From positions 4,402,001 to 4,466,000 of the forward strand of contig NZ_SMGP01000001.1 of NCBI RefSeq assembly GCF_004339745.1: a stretch of DNA of 64,000 bases, written 5' to 3'. The translations under genes and the position numbers were made by a program. Below the pieces are notes generated by a model. It did not search any database. It was not told the origin of the DNA and was given only the letters and a program-made list of their open reading frames with translations. This DNA comes from Paraburkholderia sp. BL9I2N2. Its GTDB lineage: Bacteria; Pseudomonadota; Gammaproteobacteria; Burkholderiales; Burkholderiaceae. Below, one piece after another: positions 8,077 to 16,745 of this stretch (positions are counted from its first letter, which is position 1; the number at the start of each line of letters is the position of its first letter).

Positions 8077-9861
8077 ATGAAACGGATTATGCAAAACAAG
8101 TTCTTCTGGTTGTTCCTCGTGGTGCTGTTCGCGCTGCCGGTGTTGCCGCAACCGATTCACGTGCCTGAGTACTGGGTGACGCTGCTCAACTACATTGGCC
8201 TGTATTCGATCGTGGCGATCGGCCTCGTGCTGCTGACCGGTATCGGCGGAATGACGAGCTTTGGGCAGGCCGCATTTGTCGGGATCGGCGCGTATGCGAC
8301 CGCGTATCTGACGACACGGTACGGCGTCTCGCCGTGGCTCGCGCTGATCGCCGGTGTGGTGGTGACGGCGTTGATCGCGCTGATGCTCGGGCTGGTGACG
8401 ATGCGCCTGTCTGGGCACTTTTTGCCGCTCGGGACGATTGCGTGGGGACTCGCGCTGTTCTATCTGTTCGGCAATCTTGAGATGCTCGGCAAATACGACG
8501 GCATCAACGGGATTCCGGTGCTGAATGTGTTCGGCATCAACCTGGAGTCGGGCCGTCACATCTACTACCTGATCTGGCTGGTCGTGCTCGGCGCGGTAAT
8601 TTCAGTTCAGAACCTGCTTAATAGTCGGCCGGGGCGGGCGATCCGCGCGTTGCGCGGCGGCGGCATGATGGCCGAAGCGATGGGCGTGAACACTGGTTGG
8701 ATGCGCGTGGTGATCTTTGTGTACGCGGCAGTGCTGGCGTCGGTGTCGGGCTTCCTTTACGCGCATCTGCAGCGCGCGGTGAACCCGACGCCGTTCGGTC
8801 TGAACCACGGCATCGAGTTTCTGTTCATGGCCGTGGTTGGCGGCGTCTCCCACGTCTGGGGCGCGGTGCTCGGCGCGGCGATCCTGACGGTGCTGCAGGA
8901 TTATCTGCAGACGTTGCTGCCCAAGCTGCTCGGCGAGAACGGCAACTTCGAAGTGATCGTGTTCGGCATCCTGATGGTGCTGTTGCTGCAGTACGCTCGC
9001 CAAGGCGTATGGCCGTTCGTCGCGCGGTTTTTCCCGAAGGGTCCGCGCGCTCATCTGGCGGATCACGCTGAACCGTTGCCGCAGCGCAGCAAACCAGCTG
9101 CCGGTGAGGACCTGCTGACGGTGAACAAGGCGCGCAAACAATTCGGCGGTCTGGTTGCGGTGAACGATGTCAGCTTCGAGGTGAAAGCAGGGCAAATCAT
9201 CGGTCTGATCGGCCCGAACGGCGCTGGCAAGTCGACCACCTTCAATCTGGTGACGGGCGTGTTGCAGGCGACCAGCGGTGAGATCACGTTCCGCGGCGAG
9301 CGCATCGATTCGCTGAATTCACGTGAAATCGTCAAACGCGGAATCGGTCGCACTTTTCAGCACGTCAAGTTGCTGCCGGGGATGACGGTGCTCGAGAACG
9401 TTGCGATCGGCGCGCATCTGCGCGGGCAGGCCGGCGTGTGGCGAAGCGTCGTGCGCCTGAATAGCGCCGAAGAAGCGCGGCTGATGGCGGAGGCGGCTCG
9501 TCAGATTCGTCGCGTCGGCCTGGAACAGCACATGTACGACGAAGCCGGCAGCCTCGCGTTGGGGCAGCAGCGAATTCTCGAAATCGCTCGCGCGTTGTGC
9601 TGTGACCCGACGCTGCTGCTGCTGGATGAACCGGCCGCTGGTCTGCGCTATCAGGAAAAGCTGCAATTGGCCGACCTGCTACGCCGCCTCAAGGCAGAAG
9701 GTATGAGCGTGCTGCTGGTGGAGCACGATATGGATTTCGTGATGAATCTCACCGATCGGCTCGTAGTCATGGAGTTTGGAACCCGGATCGCGGAAGGCTT
9801 GCCGCAAGAGGTACAACAAGACCCGGCTGTGCTGGAAGCGTATCTCGGCGGGGTGGAGTGA
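8077..9861 (+). CDS. Fused LivM permease-LivG ATPase of ABC transporter
   Basis: This 594-residue protein joins two normally separate subunits. Residues 1 to about 325 are a LivM-type permease with TGIGGMTSFGQAAFVGIGAYA and GGVSHVWGAVLGAA motifs. After a linker rich in Pro, Arg and Gln, residues from about 345 are a LivG-type ATPase. That part has Walker A (GPNGAGKST), the Q-loop region (FQHVKLLPGMTVLENV), a signature LALGQQRILEIARAL and Walker B LLLDEPAAGL with VEHDMDF. The start at 8077 follows GAGGAGTGACGCG. An in-frame start 39 bp earlier would overlap the upstream gene. Fused permease-ATPase proteins of this type occur in several Proteobacteria, so the joint is probably genuine and not a sequencing artefact. 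Confidence 0.9.
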   Translation: MKRIMQNKFFWLFLVVLFALPVLPQPIHVPEYWVTLLNYIGLYSIVAIGLVLLTGIGGMTSFGQAAFVGIGAYATAYLTTRYGVSPWLALIAGVVVTALIALMLGLVTMRLSGHFLPLGTIAWGLALFYLFGNLEMLGKYDGINGIPVLNVFGINLESGRHIYYLIWLVVLGAVISVQNLLNSRPGRAIRALRGGGMMAEAMGVNTGWMRVVIFVYAAVLASVSGFLYAHLQRAVNPTPFGLNHGIEFLFMAVVGGVSHVWGAVLGAAILTVLQDYLQTLLPKLLGENGNFEVIVFGILMVLLLQYARQGVWPFVARFFPKGPRAHLADHAEPLPQRSKPAAGEDLLTVNKARKQFGGLVAVNDVSFEVKAGQIIGLIGPNGAGKSTTFNLVTGVLQATSGEITFRGERIDSLNSREIVKRGIGRTFQHVKLLPGMTVLENVAIGAHLRGQAGVWRSVVRLNSAEEARLMAEAARQIRRVGLEQHMYDEAGSLALGQQRILEIARALCCDPTLLLLDEPAAGLRYQEKLQLADLLRRLKAEGMSVLLVEHDMDFVMNLTDRLVVMEFGTRIAEGLPQEVQQDPAVLEAYLGGVE

Positions 9862-10625
9862 TGGAGAACACGATGAATGCTGCTGGTCCGATTCTCGACG
9901 TGGACGGGTTGTCGGTCCGCTATGGCAAGGTCGAGGCGCTGCACGGCGCGGCGATCAAGGTGCGGCCCGGGCAGATCGTCTCGGTGATCGGCCCGAACGG
10001 CGCGGGCAAGTCCACGCTGCTGAACGCAATCATGGGCGCGTTGCCGACCACGGGCCACGCGAAGGGCGCCGTTCTGTATCAGGGCGAAGACGTCAGCGCG
10101 GTGCCAGTCGAAAAGCGCGTCGCGCGCGGGATGTGCCTGGTGCCGGAAAAGCGCGAGCTGTTTGCGTCGATGACGGTGGAAGACAACCTGGTCCTCGGTG
10201 CCTATCGGCGCAAGCGGGCAGGGGAGCGCAACTTCCTCGACCAGCTCGAGCCTGTCTTTACGTTGTTTCCGCGGTTAAAGGAACGACGCAAGCAGGCTGC
10301 CGGTACCTTATCCGGTGGCGAGCGGCAGATGCTCGCAGTGGGCCGGGCACTGATGGGCAAGCCGGACCTACTGATGCTGGACGAGCCGAGTCTCGGTCTT
10401 GCGCCGTTGATCGTGAAAGAAATTTTCCACATTATTAGCGCTCTGCGGCAGACCGGCGTTGCCACATTACTGATCGAGCAGAACGCGCGTGCCGCGTTGC
10501 AAATCTCTGACTACGGCTACGTGTTGGAGACCGGCGAGTTGGCGCTGGAAGGACCGGCGGCGGATTTGGCGCAGAATCCGCGCGTGATCGAAACGTACCT
10601 TGGGCTGGCCAAAAAAGTGGCTTAG
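9861..10625 (+). CDS. livF: Branched-chain amino acid ABC transporter ATPase LivF
   Basis: This ATPase of about 254 residues has all ABC motifs: Walker A GPNGAGKST, signature LSGGERQMLAVGRAL, Walker B LLMLDEPSLGLAP, and IEQNARAAL at the H-loop as is typical of LivF. The ATG at 9861 overlaps the stop of the fused LivM-LivG gene by one base. An ATG at 9873 has a better-spaced GGAGAA and is an equally likely start. With the ATPase half of the fused protein it forms the asymmetric LivG/LivF pair. It is the last gene of cassette B and is followed after 31 bp by a terminator that contains a parS site. Confidence 0.9.
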   Translation: MENTMNAAGPILDVDGLSVRYGKVEALHGAAIKVRPGQIVSVIGPNGAGKSTLLNAIMGALPTTGHAKGAVLYQGEDVSAVPVEKRVARGMCLVPEKRELFASMTVEDNLVLGAYRRKRAGERNFLDQLEPVFTLFPRLKERRKQAAGTLSGGERQMLAVGRALMGKPDLLMLDEPSLGLAPLIVKEIFHIISALRQTGVATLLIEQNARAALQISDYGYVLETGELALEGPAADLAQNPRVIETYLGLAKKVA

Positions 10626-10656
10626 CGCTTAGATTGGTTGCTGTTTCCCGTTGATC

Positions 10657-10692
10657 AAAGCGGTGTGTTTCACGTGAAACACACCGCTTTTT
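10657..10692 (+). terminator. Intrinsic terminator of livF containing a parS site
   Basis: A perfect 34-bp palindrome (arms 10657-10673 and 10674-10690) is followed by a T-run. Its centre is exactly the parS sequence at 10666-10681. The perfect symmetry leaves no unpaired loop bases, so in RNA the loop must open at the CACGTG centre. Confidence 0.7.
10666..10681. other. parS: parS site 1 (ParB-binding centromere)
   Basis: TGTTTCACGTGAAACA matches the conserved chromosomal parS consensus at all 16 positions. It lies about 2.9 kb upstream of parA and parB. ParB loads here as a clamp and ParA then moves the origin region apart. Confidence 0.93.
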
Positions 10693-10738
10693 TATTGGTT
10701 GGCCATTCGGACGAAATTCGGGCCTAAACCGAACCCGT

Positions 10739-10744
10739 TATAAT
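10739..10744 (+). promoter_or_regulatory. Candidate -10 box upstream of mnmG
   Basis: TATAAT lies 57 bp before the mnmG start and just after the livF terminator. No strong -35 hexamer is visible at 17 bp. It is the likely promoter of the mnmG-rsmG-parAB unit. Confidence 0.5.
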
Positions 10745-10800
10745 TCGCCCATACATTTTCCTTTGAAAGGCTCACGCGACGATCTGGCGTGAGATCCGCG

Positions 10801-12759
10801 ATGCTCTTTCCCACAGAATTTGACGTAATAGTCGTCGGCGGCGGTCATGCCGGTACCGAAGCTGCTTTAGCTTCGGCACGCATGGGCAATACGACGCTCC
10901 TGCTGACCCACAACATCGAAACCCTCGGCCAGATGAGCTGCAATCCGTCGATTGGCGGTATTGGCAAGGGTCATCTTGTGAAGGAAGTCGACGCGCTCGG
11001 CGGTGCGATGGCGGCCGCGACGGACGAGGGCGGCATTCAGTTCCGCATCCTGAATTCGTCGAAGGGCCCGGCCGTTCGCGCGACGCGCGCTCAGGCTGAC
11101 CGTCTGCTGTACAAGCAGGCTATCCGGCATCGGCTCGAGAACCAGCCGAACCTGTGGCTGTTTCAGCAGGCAGTCGACGATCTGATGGTGGAGGGCGATC
11201 GCGTCGTCGGCGCTGTCACGCAGGTGGGCATTCGTTTCCGCGCACGTGCGGTGGTTTTGACGGCGGGGACATTCCTCGACGGCAAGATTCACGTGGGATT
11301 GAACAACTACACCGGTGGCCGCGCCGGCGATCCGGCGGCGGTGTCGCTGTCTGCTCGCCTCAAGGAATTGAAGCTGCCGCAAGGTCGCCTGAAGACGGGG
11401 ACGCCGCCTCGTATCGACGGTCGCACGATCGATTTCTCGCAACTCGAAGAGCAGCCGGGCGATCTGGATCCGGTACCGGTGTTCTCGTTTCTCGGTCGCG
11501 TCGAGCAACATCCACGACAAGTGCCGTGCTGGGTAACGCATACCAACGAGCGTACGCACGACATCATCCGCGGCGGTCTCGACCGTTCGCCGATGTACAC
11601 CGGCGTGATCGAAGGAGTGGGGCCGCGCTATTGCCCGTCGATCGAGGACAAGATTCACCGATTCGCGTCGAAGGAATCGCATCAGATCTTTCTCGAGCCG
11701 GAAGGGCTGACGACCAACGAGTTCTACCCCAACGGAATTTCCACGAGCTTGCCGTTCGATGTGCAACTGGAGCTTGTACGCTCGATGCGCGGCTTGGAGC
11801 ACGCACATATCCTGCGGCCGGGCTATGCAATCGAGTACGACTACTTCGATCCGCGTGGGCTGAAGGCGTCGCTGGAAACCAAGGTGATCAATGGGTTGTT
11901 CTTCGCGGGTCAGATCAACGGCACGACCGGCTATGAAGAGGCGGCTGCACAGGGTCTACTGGCGGGGATCAATGCGGGTCTGTTTGTGCAAGGCAAGGAA
12001 GCCTGGTGCCCGCGCCGCGATCAGGCCTACCTCGGTGTGCTGGTCGACGATCTGGTGACGCGTGGCGTGTCCGAGCCGTATCGCATGTTCACGAGCCGTG
12101 CTGAATACCGTCTGAGCCTGCGTGAAGACAACGCGGATATGCGTCTAACCGAGGTTGGCCGTGAGTTGGGCGTGGTTGATGACGTGCGTTGGGACGCTTT
12201 CGGCCGCAAACGCGACGCTGTTTCACGTGAAACAGAGCGTCTTCGTACGACCTGGGTGAATCCTAAGACATTACCGGCTGACGAAGCGACGGCGTTGCTC
12301 GGCAAGCCGATTGACCACGAGTACAGCCTGGCGGATCTGCTGCGTCGCCCGGGCGTGTCGTACGACGGGGTTTGCGGATTGCGCGCCGGCGCATGTGCCG
12401 CGCCTGAGACCTTGGCAGAAGACGACGTGCTGCTCGCCCAGATCAAGGAACAGATTGAGATCGGCATCAAATATCAGGGCTATATCGACCGCCAGGCAGG
12501 CGAAATCGAACGAAACGAGGCGCACGAAAGCACGCGTCTGCCCGAGGGACTGGACTACGCGGAAGTCCGAGGGCTGTCGTTCGAAGCGCGCCAGAAGCTG
12601 ACGCAATTCCGCCCCGAGACCATTGGCCAGGCGTCGCGCATTTCGGGCATTACGCCGGCAGCGATCTCCTTGCTCATGGTCCATCTGAAGCGCGGCTTGG
12701 GTCGTCGTCCGACGAAACCCACCGAGCCCGGCACCGACAGTACGCCGGTGACGCAATGA
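10801..12759 (+). CDS. mnmG: tRNA uridine-5-carboxymethylaminomethyl modification enzyme MnmG (GidA)
   Basis: MnmG is a FAD enzyme that, with MnmE, installs the carboxymethylaminomethyl group on wobble uridine 34 of certain tRNAs. This 652-residue protein shows the FAD-binding motif VVGGGHAGTEAALASARMG at its start, then CNPSIGGIGKGHLVKEVDALGG, GTFLDGKIHVG and TGYEEAAAQGLLAGINA, all family signatures. The ATG at 10801 gives the usual N-terminus MLFPTEFDV. A start 12 bp earlier is possible but less likely. It overlaps rsmG by 4 bp and leads into parA-parB, the classic origin-region order. A full parS site lies within the gene at 12219-12234 and dictates the peptide VSRET. Confidence 0.96.
   Translation: MLFPTEFDVIVVGGGHAGTEAALASARMGNTTLLLTHNIETLGQMSCNPSIGGIGKGHLVKEVDALGGAMAAATDEGGIQFRILNSSKGPAVRATRAQADRLLYKQAIRHRLENQPNLWLFQQAVDDLMVEGDRVVGAVTQVGIRFRARAVVLTAGTFLDGKIHVGLNNYTGGRAGDPAAVSLSARLKELKLPQGRLKTGTPPRIDGRTIDFSQLEEQPGDLDPVPVFSFLGRVEQHPRQVPCWVTHTNERTHDIIRGGLDRSPMYTGVIEGVGPRYCPSIEDKIHRFASKESHQIFLEPEGLTTNEFYPNGISTSLPFDVQLELVRSMRGLEHAHILRPGYAIEYDYFDPRGLKASLETKVINGLFFAGQINGTTGYEEAAAQGLLAGINAGLFVQGKEAWCPRRDQAYLGVLVDDLVTRGVSEPYRMFTSRAEYRLSLREDNADMRLTEVGRELGVVDDVRWDAFGRKRDAVSRETERLRTTWVNPKTLPADEATALLGKPIDHEYSLADLLRRPGVSYDGVCGLRAGACAAPETLAEDDVLLAQIKEQIEIGIKYQGYIDRQAGEIERNEAHESTRLPEGLDYAEVRGLSFEARQKLTQFRPETIGQASRISGITPAAISLLMVHLKRGLGRRPTKPTEPGTDSTPVTQ
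12219..12234. other. parS: parS site 2, inside mnmG
   Basis: TGTTTCACGTGAAACA is a perfect 16-bp parS consensus within the coding sequence, read as codons for V-S-R-E-T. It lies 1.55 kb from site 1 and 1.3 kb upstream of parA. Confidence 0.93.
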
Positions 12760-13439
12760 CGGTGAGCCAGAAGGGAGGTGGTAGGGACGCGCTGGCGCCG
12801 TTGCTAGAGGACGGTGTTCGGGAACTTGGCCTTGACTTGAGCAGCGCGCAACTGGGCAAGCTGCTCGACTACGTCGCGTTGCTGTCGAAGTGGAATGCCG
12901 TCTACAACCTCACGGCGATCCGCGATCCGCGGCAGATGCTGATTCAGCACATTCTGGATTCGCTTTCGATCGTGCCGCATCTGGCTCCGCTCGGCCCGTC
13001 CTCTGTACTCGATGTCGGCTCCGGCGGCGGCCTGCCAGGCATCGTGCTGGCGATCGTTTTGCCGGAATGGACCGTCACTGTGAACGACATCGTTCAAAAA
13101 AAGACGGCTTTTCAGGCACAGGCCAAGGCCGAACTAGGCCTCGCGAACCTCTCGGTAGTGACCGGCCGGGTCGAGACTTTGCAGCCGGGCGCCGAAGTAC
13201 CGGCAAAGTTCGACGTAATTGTCTCGCGCGCATTCGCAGAGCTCGCGGATTTCGTTACACTGGCCCGTCATCTGGTTGCGGAGCAGGGCGCGATCTGGGC
13301 CATGAAAGGGGTGCGGCCGGACGGCGAGGTCGAACGCTTGCCGGCGGGCGCCCACGTGGAACAGATTATTCGGCTGAACGTGCCTTCGCTCGACGCCGAG
13401 CGGCACCTGGTCAAGGTTTCGGTAGACGCGGGCGCCTAG
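12756..13439 (+). CDS. rsmG: 16S rRNA (guanine527-N7)-methyltransferase RsmG (GidB)
   Basis: RsmG methylates G527 of 16S rRNA using S-adenosylmethionine, and loss of it is linked to low-level streptomycin resistance in other bacteria. This 227-residue protein has the SAM-binding motif VLDVGSGGGLPGIVLAI near residue 87, preceded by the family segment LSKWNAVYNLTAIRDP and ILDSLSI. It then shows VVTGRVETL and VSRAFAELADF. The ATG overlaps the mnmG stop (ATGA), so translation is coupled. The gap of 93 bp to parA may hold a separate promoter, but none is obvious. Confidence 0.94.
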   Translation: MTVSQKGGGRDALAPLLEDGVRELGLDLSSAQLGKLLDYVALLSKWNAVYNLTAIRDPRQMLIQHILDSLSIVPHLAPLGPSSVLDVGSGGGLPGIVLAIVLPEWTVTVNDIVQKKTAFQAQAKAELGLANLSVVTGRVETLQPGAEVPAKFDVIVSRAFAELADFVTLARHLVAEQGAIWAMKGVRPDGEVERLPAGAHVEQIIRLNVPSLDAERHLVKVSVDAGA

Positions 13440-13532
13440 CGGGCTGGAGGCTGGCGCCGGCCAGCCGCAACGTCGCATCAGTATCACCCACGATTTTTAC
13501 TTCATCCAAGCTGCAAAAGGGACACATCAACG

Positions 13533-14324
13533 ATGGCAAAAATCTTCTGCGTTGCGAACCAGAAAGGCGGCGTCGGTAAGACGACGACCACAGTCAATCT
13601 GGCCGCGAGCTTGGCAGCGCAGGGACAGCGAGTCCTACTCATCGACCTGGACCCGCAGGGCAACGCCACGATGGGCAGTGGCATCGATAAAGCAGCGTGC
13701 GCCAACACCGTCTACGAAGTGCTGGTCGACGGCGTCGCTGTGGCCGATGCGCGAGTGCGGCCGGAAGCAGTCGGTTACGACGTGCTGCCCGCGAACCGCG
13801 AACTCGCGGGGGCCGAGGTCGAGTTGGTCAGCGTGCAGAACCGTGAGCGTCAATTGAAGGCCGCGCTCGCGGCGGTCGAAAACGAATACGAGTTCGTGTT
13901 GATCGACTGCCCGCCGGCTTTGTCGCTGCTGACGCTTAACGGCCTGTGCGCCGCGCACGGCGTCGTGATTCCGATGCAATGCGAGTACTTTGCACTCGAA
14001 GGCTTGTCCGATCTGGTCAACACGATCAAACAGGTGCACGCGAACCTGAACCGCGACCTGAAGGTGATCGGTCTGCTGCGCGTGATGTTCGATCCGCGCA
14101 TCACGTTGCAACAGCAAGTTTCAGATCAGCTGAAAGAACATTTCGGCGACAAGGTGTTCGACGTGGTGATCCCGCGCAACGTGCGTCTTGCCGAGGCACC
14201 CAGCTATGGTTTGCCGGGCGTGGTGTTCGACAGGGCATCGCGCGGTGCGCAGGCGTATGTGCAGTTCGGCGCGGAAATGATTGAGCGGGTGCGCGCATTG
14301 AATGACGCGCCCCAGGCATCCTAA
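13533..14324 (+). CDS. parA: Chromosome partitioning ATPase ParA
   Basis: This 263-residue deviant-Walker ATPase has KGGVGKTTTTVNLAASLA at residues 11-28 (signature lysine in KGGVGKT), LLIDLDPQGNAT and LIDCPPALSLLTLN. It has no N-terminal DNA-binding domain, so it is the short chromosomal (Soj) type. It binds DNA nonspecifically as an ATP dimer and is stimulated by ParB to move parS-ParB complexes. It lies 18 bp before parB in the same direction, and two parS sites lie within 3 kb upstream. It belongs to the housekeeping mnmG-rsmG-parAB block rather than to a plasmid-type locus. Confidence 0.96.
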   Translation: MAKIFCVANQKGGVGKTTTTVNLAASLAAQGQRVLLIDLDPQGNATMGSGIDKAACANTVYEVLVDGVAVADARVRPEAVGYDVLPANRELAGAEVELVSVQNRERQLKAALAAVENEYEFVLIDCPPALSLLTLNGLCAAHGVVIPMQCEYFALEGLSDLVNTIKQVHANLNRDLKVIGLLRVMFDPRITLQQQVSDQLKEHFGDKVFDVVIPRNVRLAEAPSYGLPGVVFDRASRGAQAYVQFGAEMIERVRALNDAPQAS

Positions 14325-14342
14325 GCGGATCGAGGAAGCACG

Positions 14343-15230
14343 ATGAATGCAGTAGCGAGAAAAAAGGGATTGGGTCGCGGCCTGGAAGCGTTGCTGGGTG
14401 GCACAGCTGACATTACCGAGGCGGTGGCGATCGAAGGCGCGCCCAACGTGCTGCCGCTCAGCAAGATGCAAGCGGGCAAGTATCAGCCGCGTACGCGTAT
14501 GGACGAGGGCGCATTGCAGGAACTGGCGGCCAGCATCCGCGCTCAGGGGGTGATGCAGCCGATCCTCGTGCGTCCTGTGTCGGCGGACAAGTACGAGATC
14601 ATCGCCGGCGAGCGGCGGTTTCGCGCGGCGCGTCTCGCGGGCCTCGACGAAGTGCCGGTGCTGGTGAGGAACGTGCCGGATCAGGCCGCCGCCGCGATGG
14701 CGCTGATCGAGAACATTCAGCGTGAAGACCTGAATCCGCTGGAAGAGGCGCAAGGCATCCAGCGCTTGCTCGACGAGTTTAATTTCACGCACGAACAGGC
14801 TGCGGAGTCGGTCGGGCGCTCGCGTAGTGCGGTATCGAATCTGCTGCGTTTGCTCAACCTCGCGTCGCCCGTACAGACGATGCTGCTGGCTGGTGATCTG
14901 GACATGGGGCATGCTCGTGCGCTACTGGCCGTCGACGCCGCGACCCAGATCACGCTGGCCAACCAGGTCGTCAACAAGCGCATGTCGGTGCGCGAAACCG
15001 AAAAGCTGGTGACGGCGACCACAAAGACTGCGCCAGCGGTGAAGGCGCGTGCGAATCCCGATGGTGGCCGCGATACGCGACGGCTCGAAGAAGAACTGTC
15101 GGACTTGCTGGCGGCGACGGTCAAGATCAAGCTCGGCCGACGCGGGCGCGGGCAGGTGCTGGTGGACTTCGGTGATCTGGACGCGCTGGAAGGCATTCTG
15201 GTCCGGTTGCGTGGCAACGCCACCGCCTGA
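14343..15230 (+). CDS. parB: Chromosome partitioning protein ParB (parS-binding CTPase)
   Basis: This 295-residue ParB begins with KGLGRGLEALLGG, the usual ParA-interacting N-terminal motif. The ParB/Srx CTP-binding domain follows with YQPRTRMDE and the GERRFRAARLAG box near residue 91. A central helix-turn-helix region (EQAAESVGRSRSAVSNLLRLL) reads parS, and the C-terminal dimerisation part (residues about 235-295) has the HLKIKLGRRGRGQVL-like strand. It acts on the two parS sites at 10666 and 12219. A stem without T-run follows at 15263-15294. Confidence 0.95.
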   Translation: MNAVARKKGLGRGLEALLGGTADITEAVAIEGAPNVLPLSKMQAGKYQPRTRMDEGALQELAASIRAQGVMQPILVRPVSADKYEIIAGERRFRAARLAGLDEVPVLVRNVPDQAAAAMALIENIQREDLNPLEEAQGIQRLLDEFNFTHEQAAESVGRSRSAVSNLLRLLNLASPVQTMLLAGDLDMGHARALLAVDAATQITLANQVVNKRMSVRETEKLVTATTKTAPAVKARANPDGGRDTRRLEEELSDLLAATVKIKLGRRGRGQVLVDFGDLDALEGILVRLRGNATA

Positions 15231-15928
15231 TCGGCGAGTCGAATGGGAAGGGAGCCTGATAGGCTTGCGATGGGCCTGAATGCCGATCGCAAGCTGTTGG
15301 GTACGTCATGAGTGCTTTGGGGCGGCGGGCTTGCAAAACAAACGCATGGAGCACTGATCGGACCTTGCGACCGATCGGTGATCCATATCAACGTTCGATG
15401 GATTCCTAAATAAAAGCGGCGCTAGATAATCAGGATTGCTCATATATCGAGACGTCCAATGGGACTCATTGGCCGCGAGGATTACGGCGGGCACGCGCAT
15501 AGTTGTTATGTTGCAATCTCCGCGCGAATAAATCTCATGGAGGAGGGCGTGCCCGACGCGAAAGCTGAAAGCTGCCCGCCAACCCACTAGCGCACTCATT
15601 GGACGCGAGCGAGCGAGATACTTCGCGAAAGCCTTTCTCGTGGATCGTCACGCACCAGTTAGTTCACGAATAAGAGCGCACCACTTCACGCCTACCCGGC
15701 GCCGTCCGCCATGTCCACCTGCATAGGCAAAAATCGACGTTTGTTGCATTTTCGAGACGTCTGCTGCGACGTTTAAACGGCCTCTCGACGCGTGCAAACT
15801 CACCCGAGTCAAACCGCATGTTTTGGCACCCCCCGACAGCCTTACATTTGACGTCTTTCACCCCGCGAAGCGGTCGTTCCCGCATGGTGGAGAGGCTTTT
15901 CACGCTGGTTATTGAACGGCCTAAAGTC
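15231..15928. other. Gene-free stretch between parB and the atp promoter
   Basis: About 700 bp hold no gene I can support. A 9-bp stem (15263-15271 with 15286-15294) follows parB without a T-run. A near-identical direct repeat, ACTCATTGGcCGCGAG at 15464 and ACTCATTGGaCGCGAG at 15594, surrounds an inverted pair CGGGCACGC/GCGTGCCCG near 15489 and 15547. A 79-codon minus-strand frame at 15664-15903 has no recognisable domain or ribosome site. The stretch may be a decayed element or a dispersed repeat. Confidence 0.4.
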
Positions 15929-15957
15929 TTGAATTGCCTGCAACTATCGCTTACAAT
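15929..15957 (+). promoter_or_regulatory. Promoter of the atp operon
   Basis: TTGAAT at 15929-15934 and TACAAT at 15952-15957 are separated by exactly 17 bp. This lies 80 bp before atpI and after a long gene-free stretch, so it is the likely main sigma-70 promoter of the ATP synthase operon. Confidence 0.65.
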
Positions 15958-16036
15958 CGCCCGGATTTAATTGCACGGGAACCCCGTAAGCGCAGCGTAA
16001 GCTCGCGGGCTGGAATAAGACTTTCGGAACACTGCG

Positions 16037-16582
16037 ATGGCGGTCAAAACGTCGAATCAAGCGCCGAAGAATGGGCACGACGAACACCGCGATGAACGCA
16101 AAGCTTCCGTTGCGTCCACCGGTCAGCAAGCGACACCTGACGAAGCGTGGGATGTCGAGCAGCAAGATAACAATATCGTTCCGCTCACGCGGGCTGAAGC
16201 TGAAAAGCTATTTGGTCCCAACGTGAGTCGTCCATCGCGCGTTACGCCTTTCAAGGTCGTGGCGGCGCAAATGGTTTTGTCCCTGGGTGCTACGCTGGTG
16301 TGGTGGCTGTTTTACAAGCCGCCGGGCGCTGCTGCGCTATCCGCGTTCCTGGGGGGGGCGATCTGCTGGGTGCCAGGCGCGTTGTTCGCGGCACGACTTA
16401 GAACGCTGAGCGGCGCTGAAACAGTGATGAGCTGGATGATCGGCGAAGCGCTCAAGATGGGGACAACGATCGCGATGTTTGTAGCCATCGCCTTCTGGTA
16501 TCACGACGTACGCTGGGTTCCGCTGCTCGTGACTTACCTCGTCGCGCTCAAGACGTACTGGATCGCCTTAGCCTGGCGCTAA
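16037..16582 (+). CDS. atpI: ATP synthase protein I (AtpI)
   Basis: This 181-residue protein has a hydrophilic, charged N-terminal stretch of about 75 residues and then four hydrophobic segments (QMVLSLGATLVWWLFY, AALSAFLGGAICWVPGALF, a third near MSWMIGEALKMGTTIAMFV, and WVPLLVTYLVALKTY). This is the AtpI layout. AtpI is a non-structural membrane protein thought to help c-ring assembly or ion supply. It is the first gene of the atp operon, 80 bp after the promoter. The long polar N-terminus is longer than in many AtpI proteins. Family sequence conservation is low, so the call rests on position and topology as well as sequence. Confidence 0.85.
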   Translation: MAVKTSNQAPKNGHDEHRDERKASVASTGQQATPDEAWDVEQQDNNIVPLTRAEAEKLFGPNVSRPSRVTPFKVVAAQMVLSLGATLVWWLFYKPPGAAALSAFLGGAICWVPGALFAARLRTLSGAETVMSWMIGEALKMGTTIAMFVAIAFWYHDVRWVPLLVTYLVALKTYWIALAWR

Positions 16583-16745
16583 GGTAGCAGCAACAAAAGT
16601 AGCAGCAAAAAATTCAGGCTGGCGCGCAGCGCTGGCGTAAGGAGTGCGGATATGACACGATCCGCACCCGGCGCGTTCCCGCAACACAGAATTGCTGTGG
16701 GCTCGGGCTAAGACGATTTTCGACAATTTGGGTGGCATTAACGAT

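Noticed and set aside
9315..9330. A third parS-like site (TTCACGTGAA core) in the fused LivM-LivG gene
   Set aside because: Only the inner 10-12 bases agree with the consensus and both ends differ, so it is probably chance within coding sequence.
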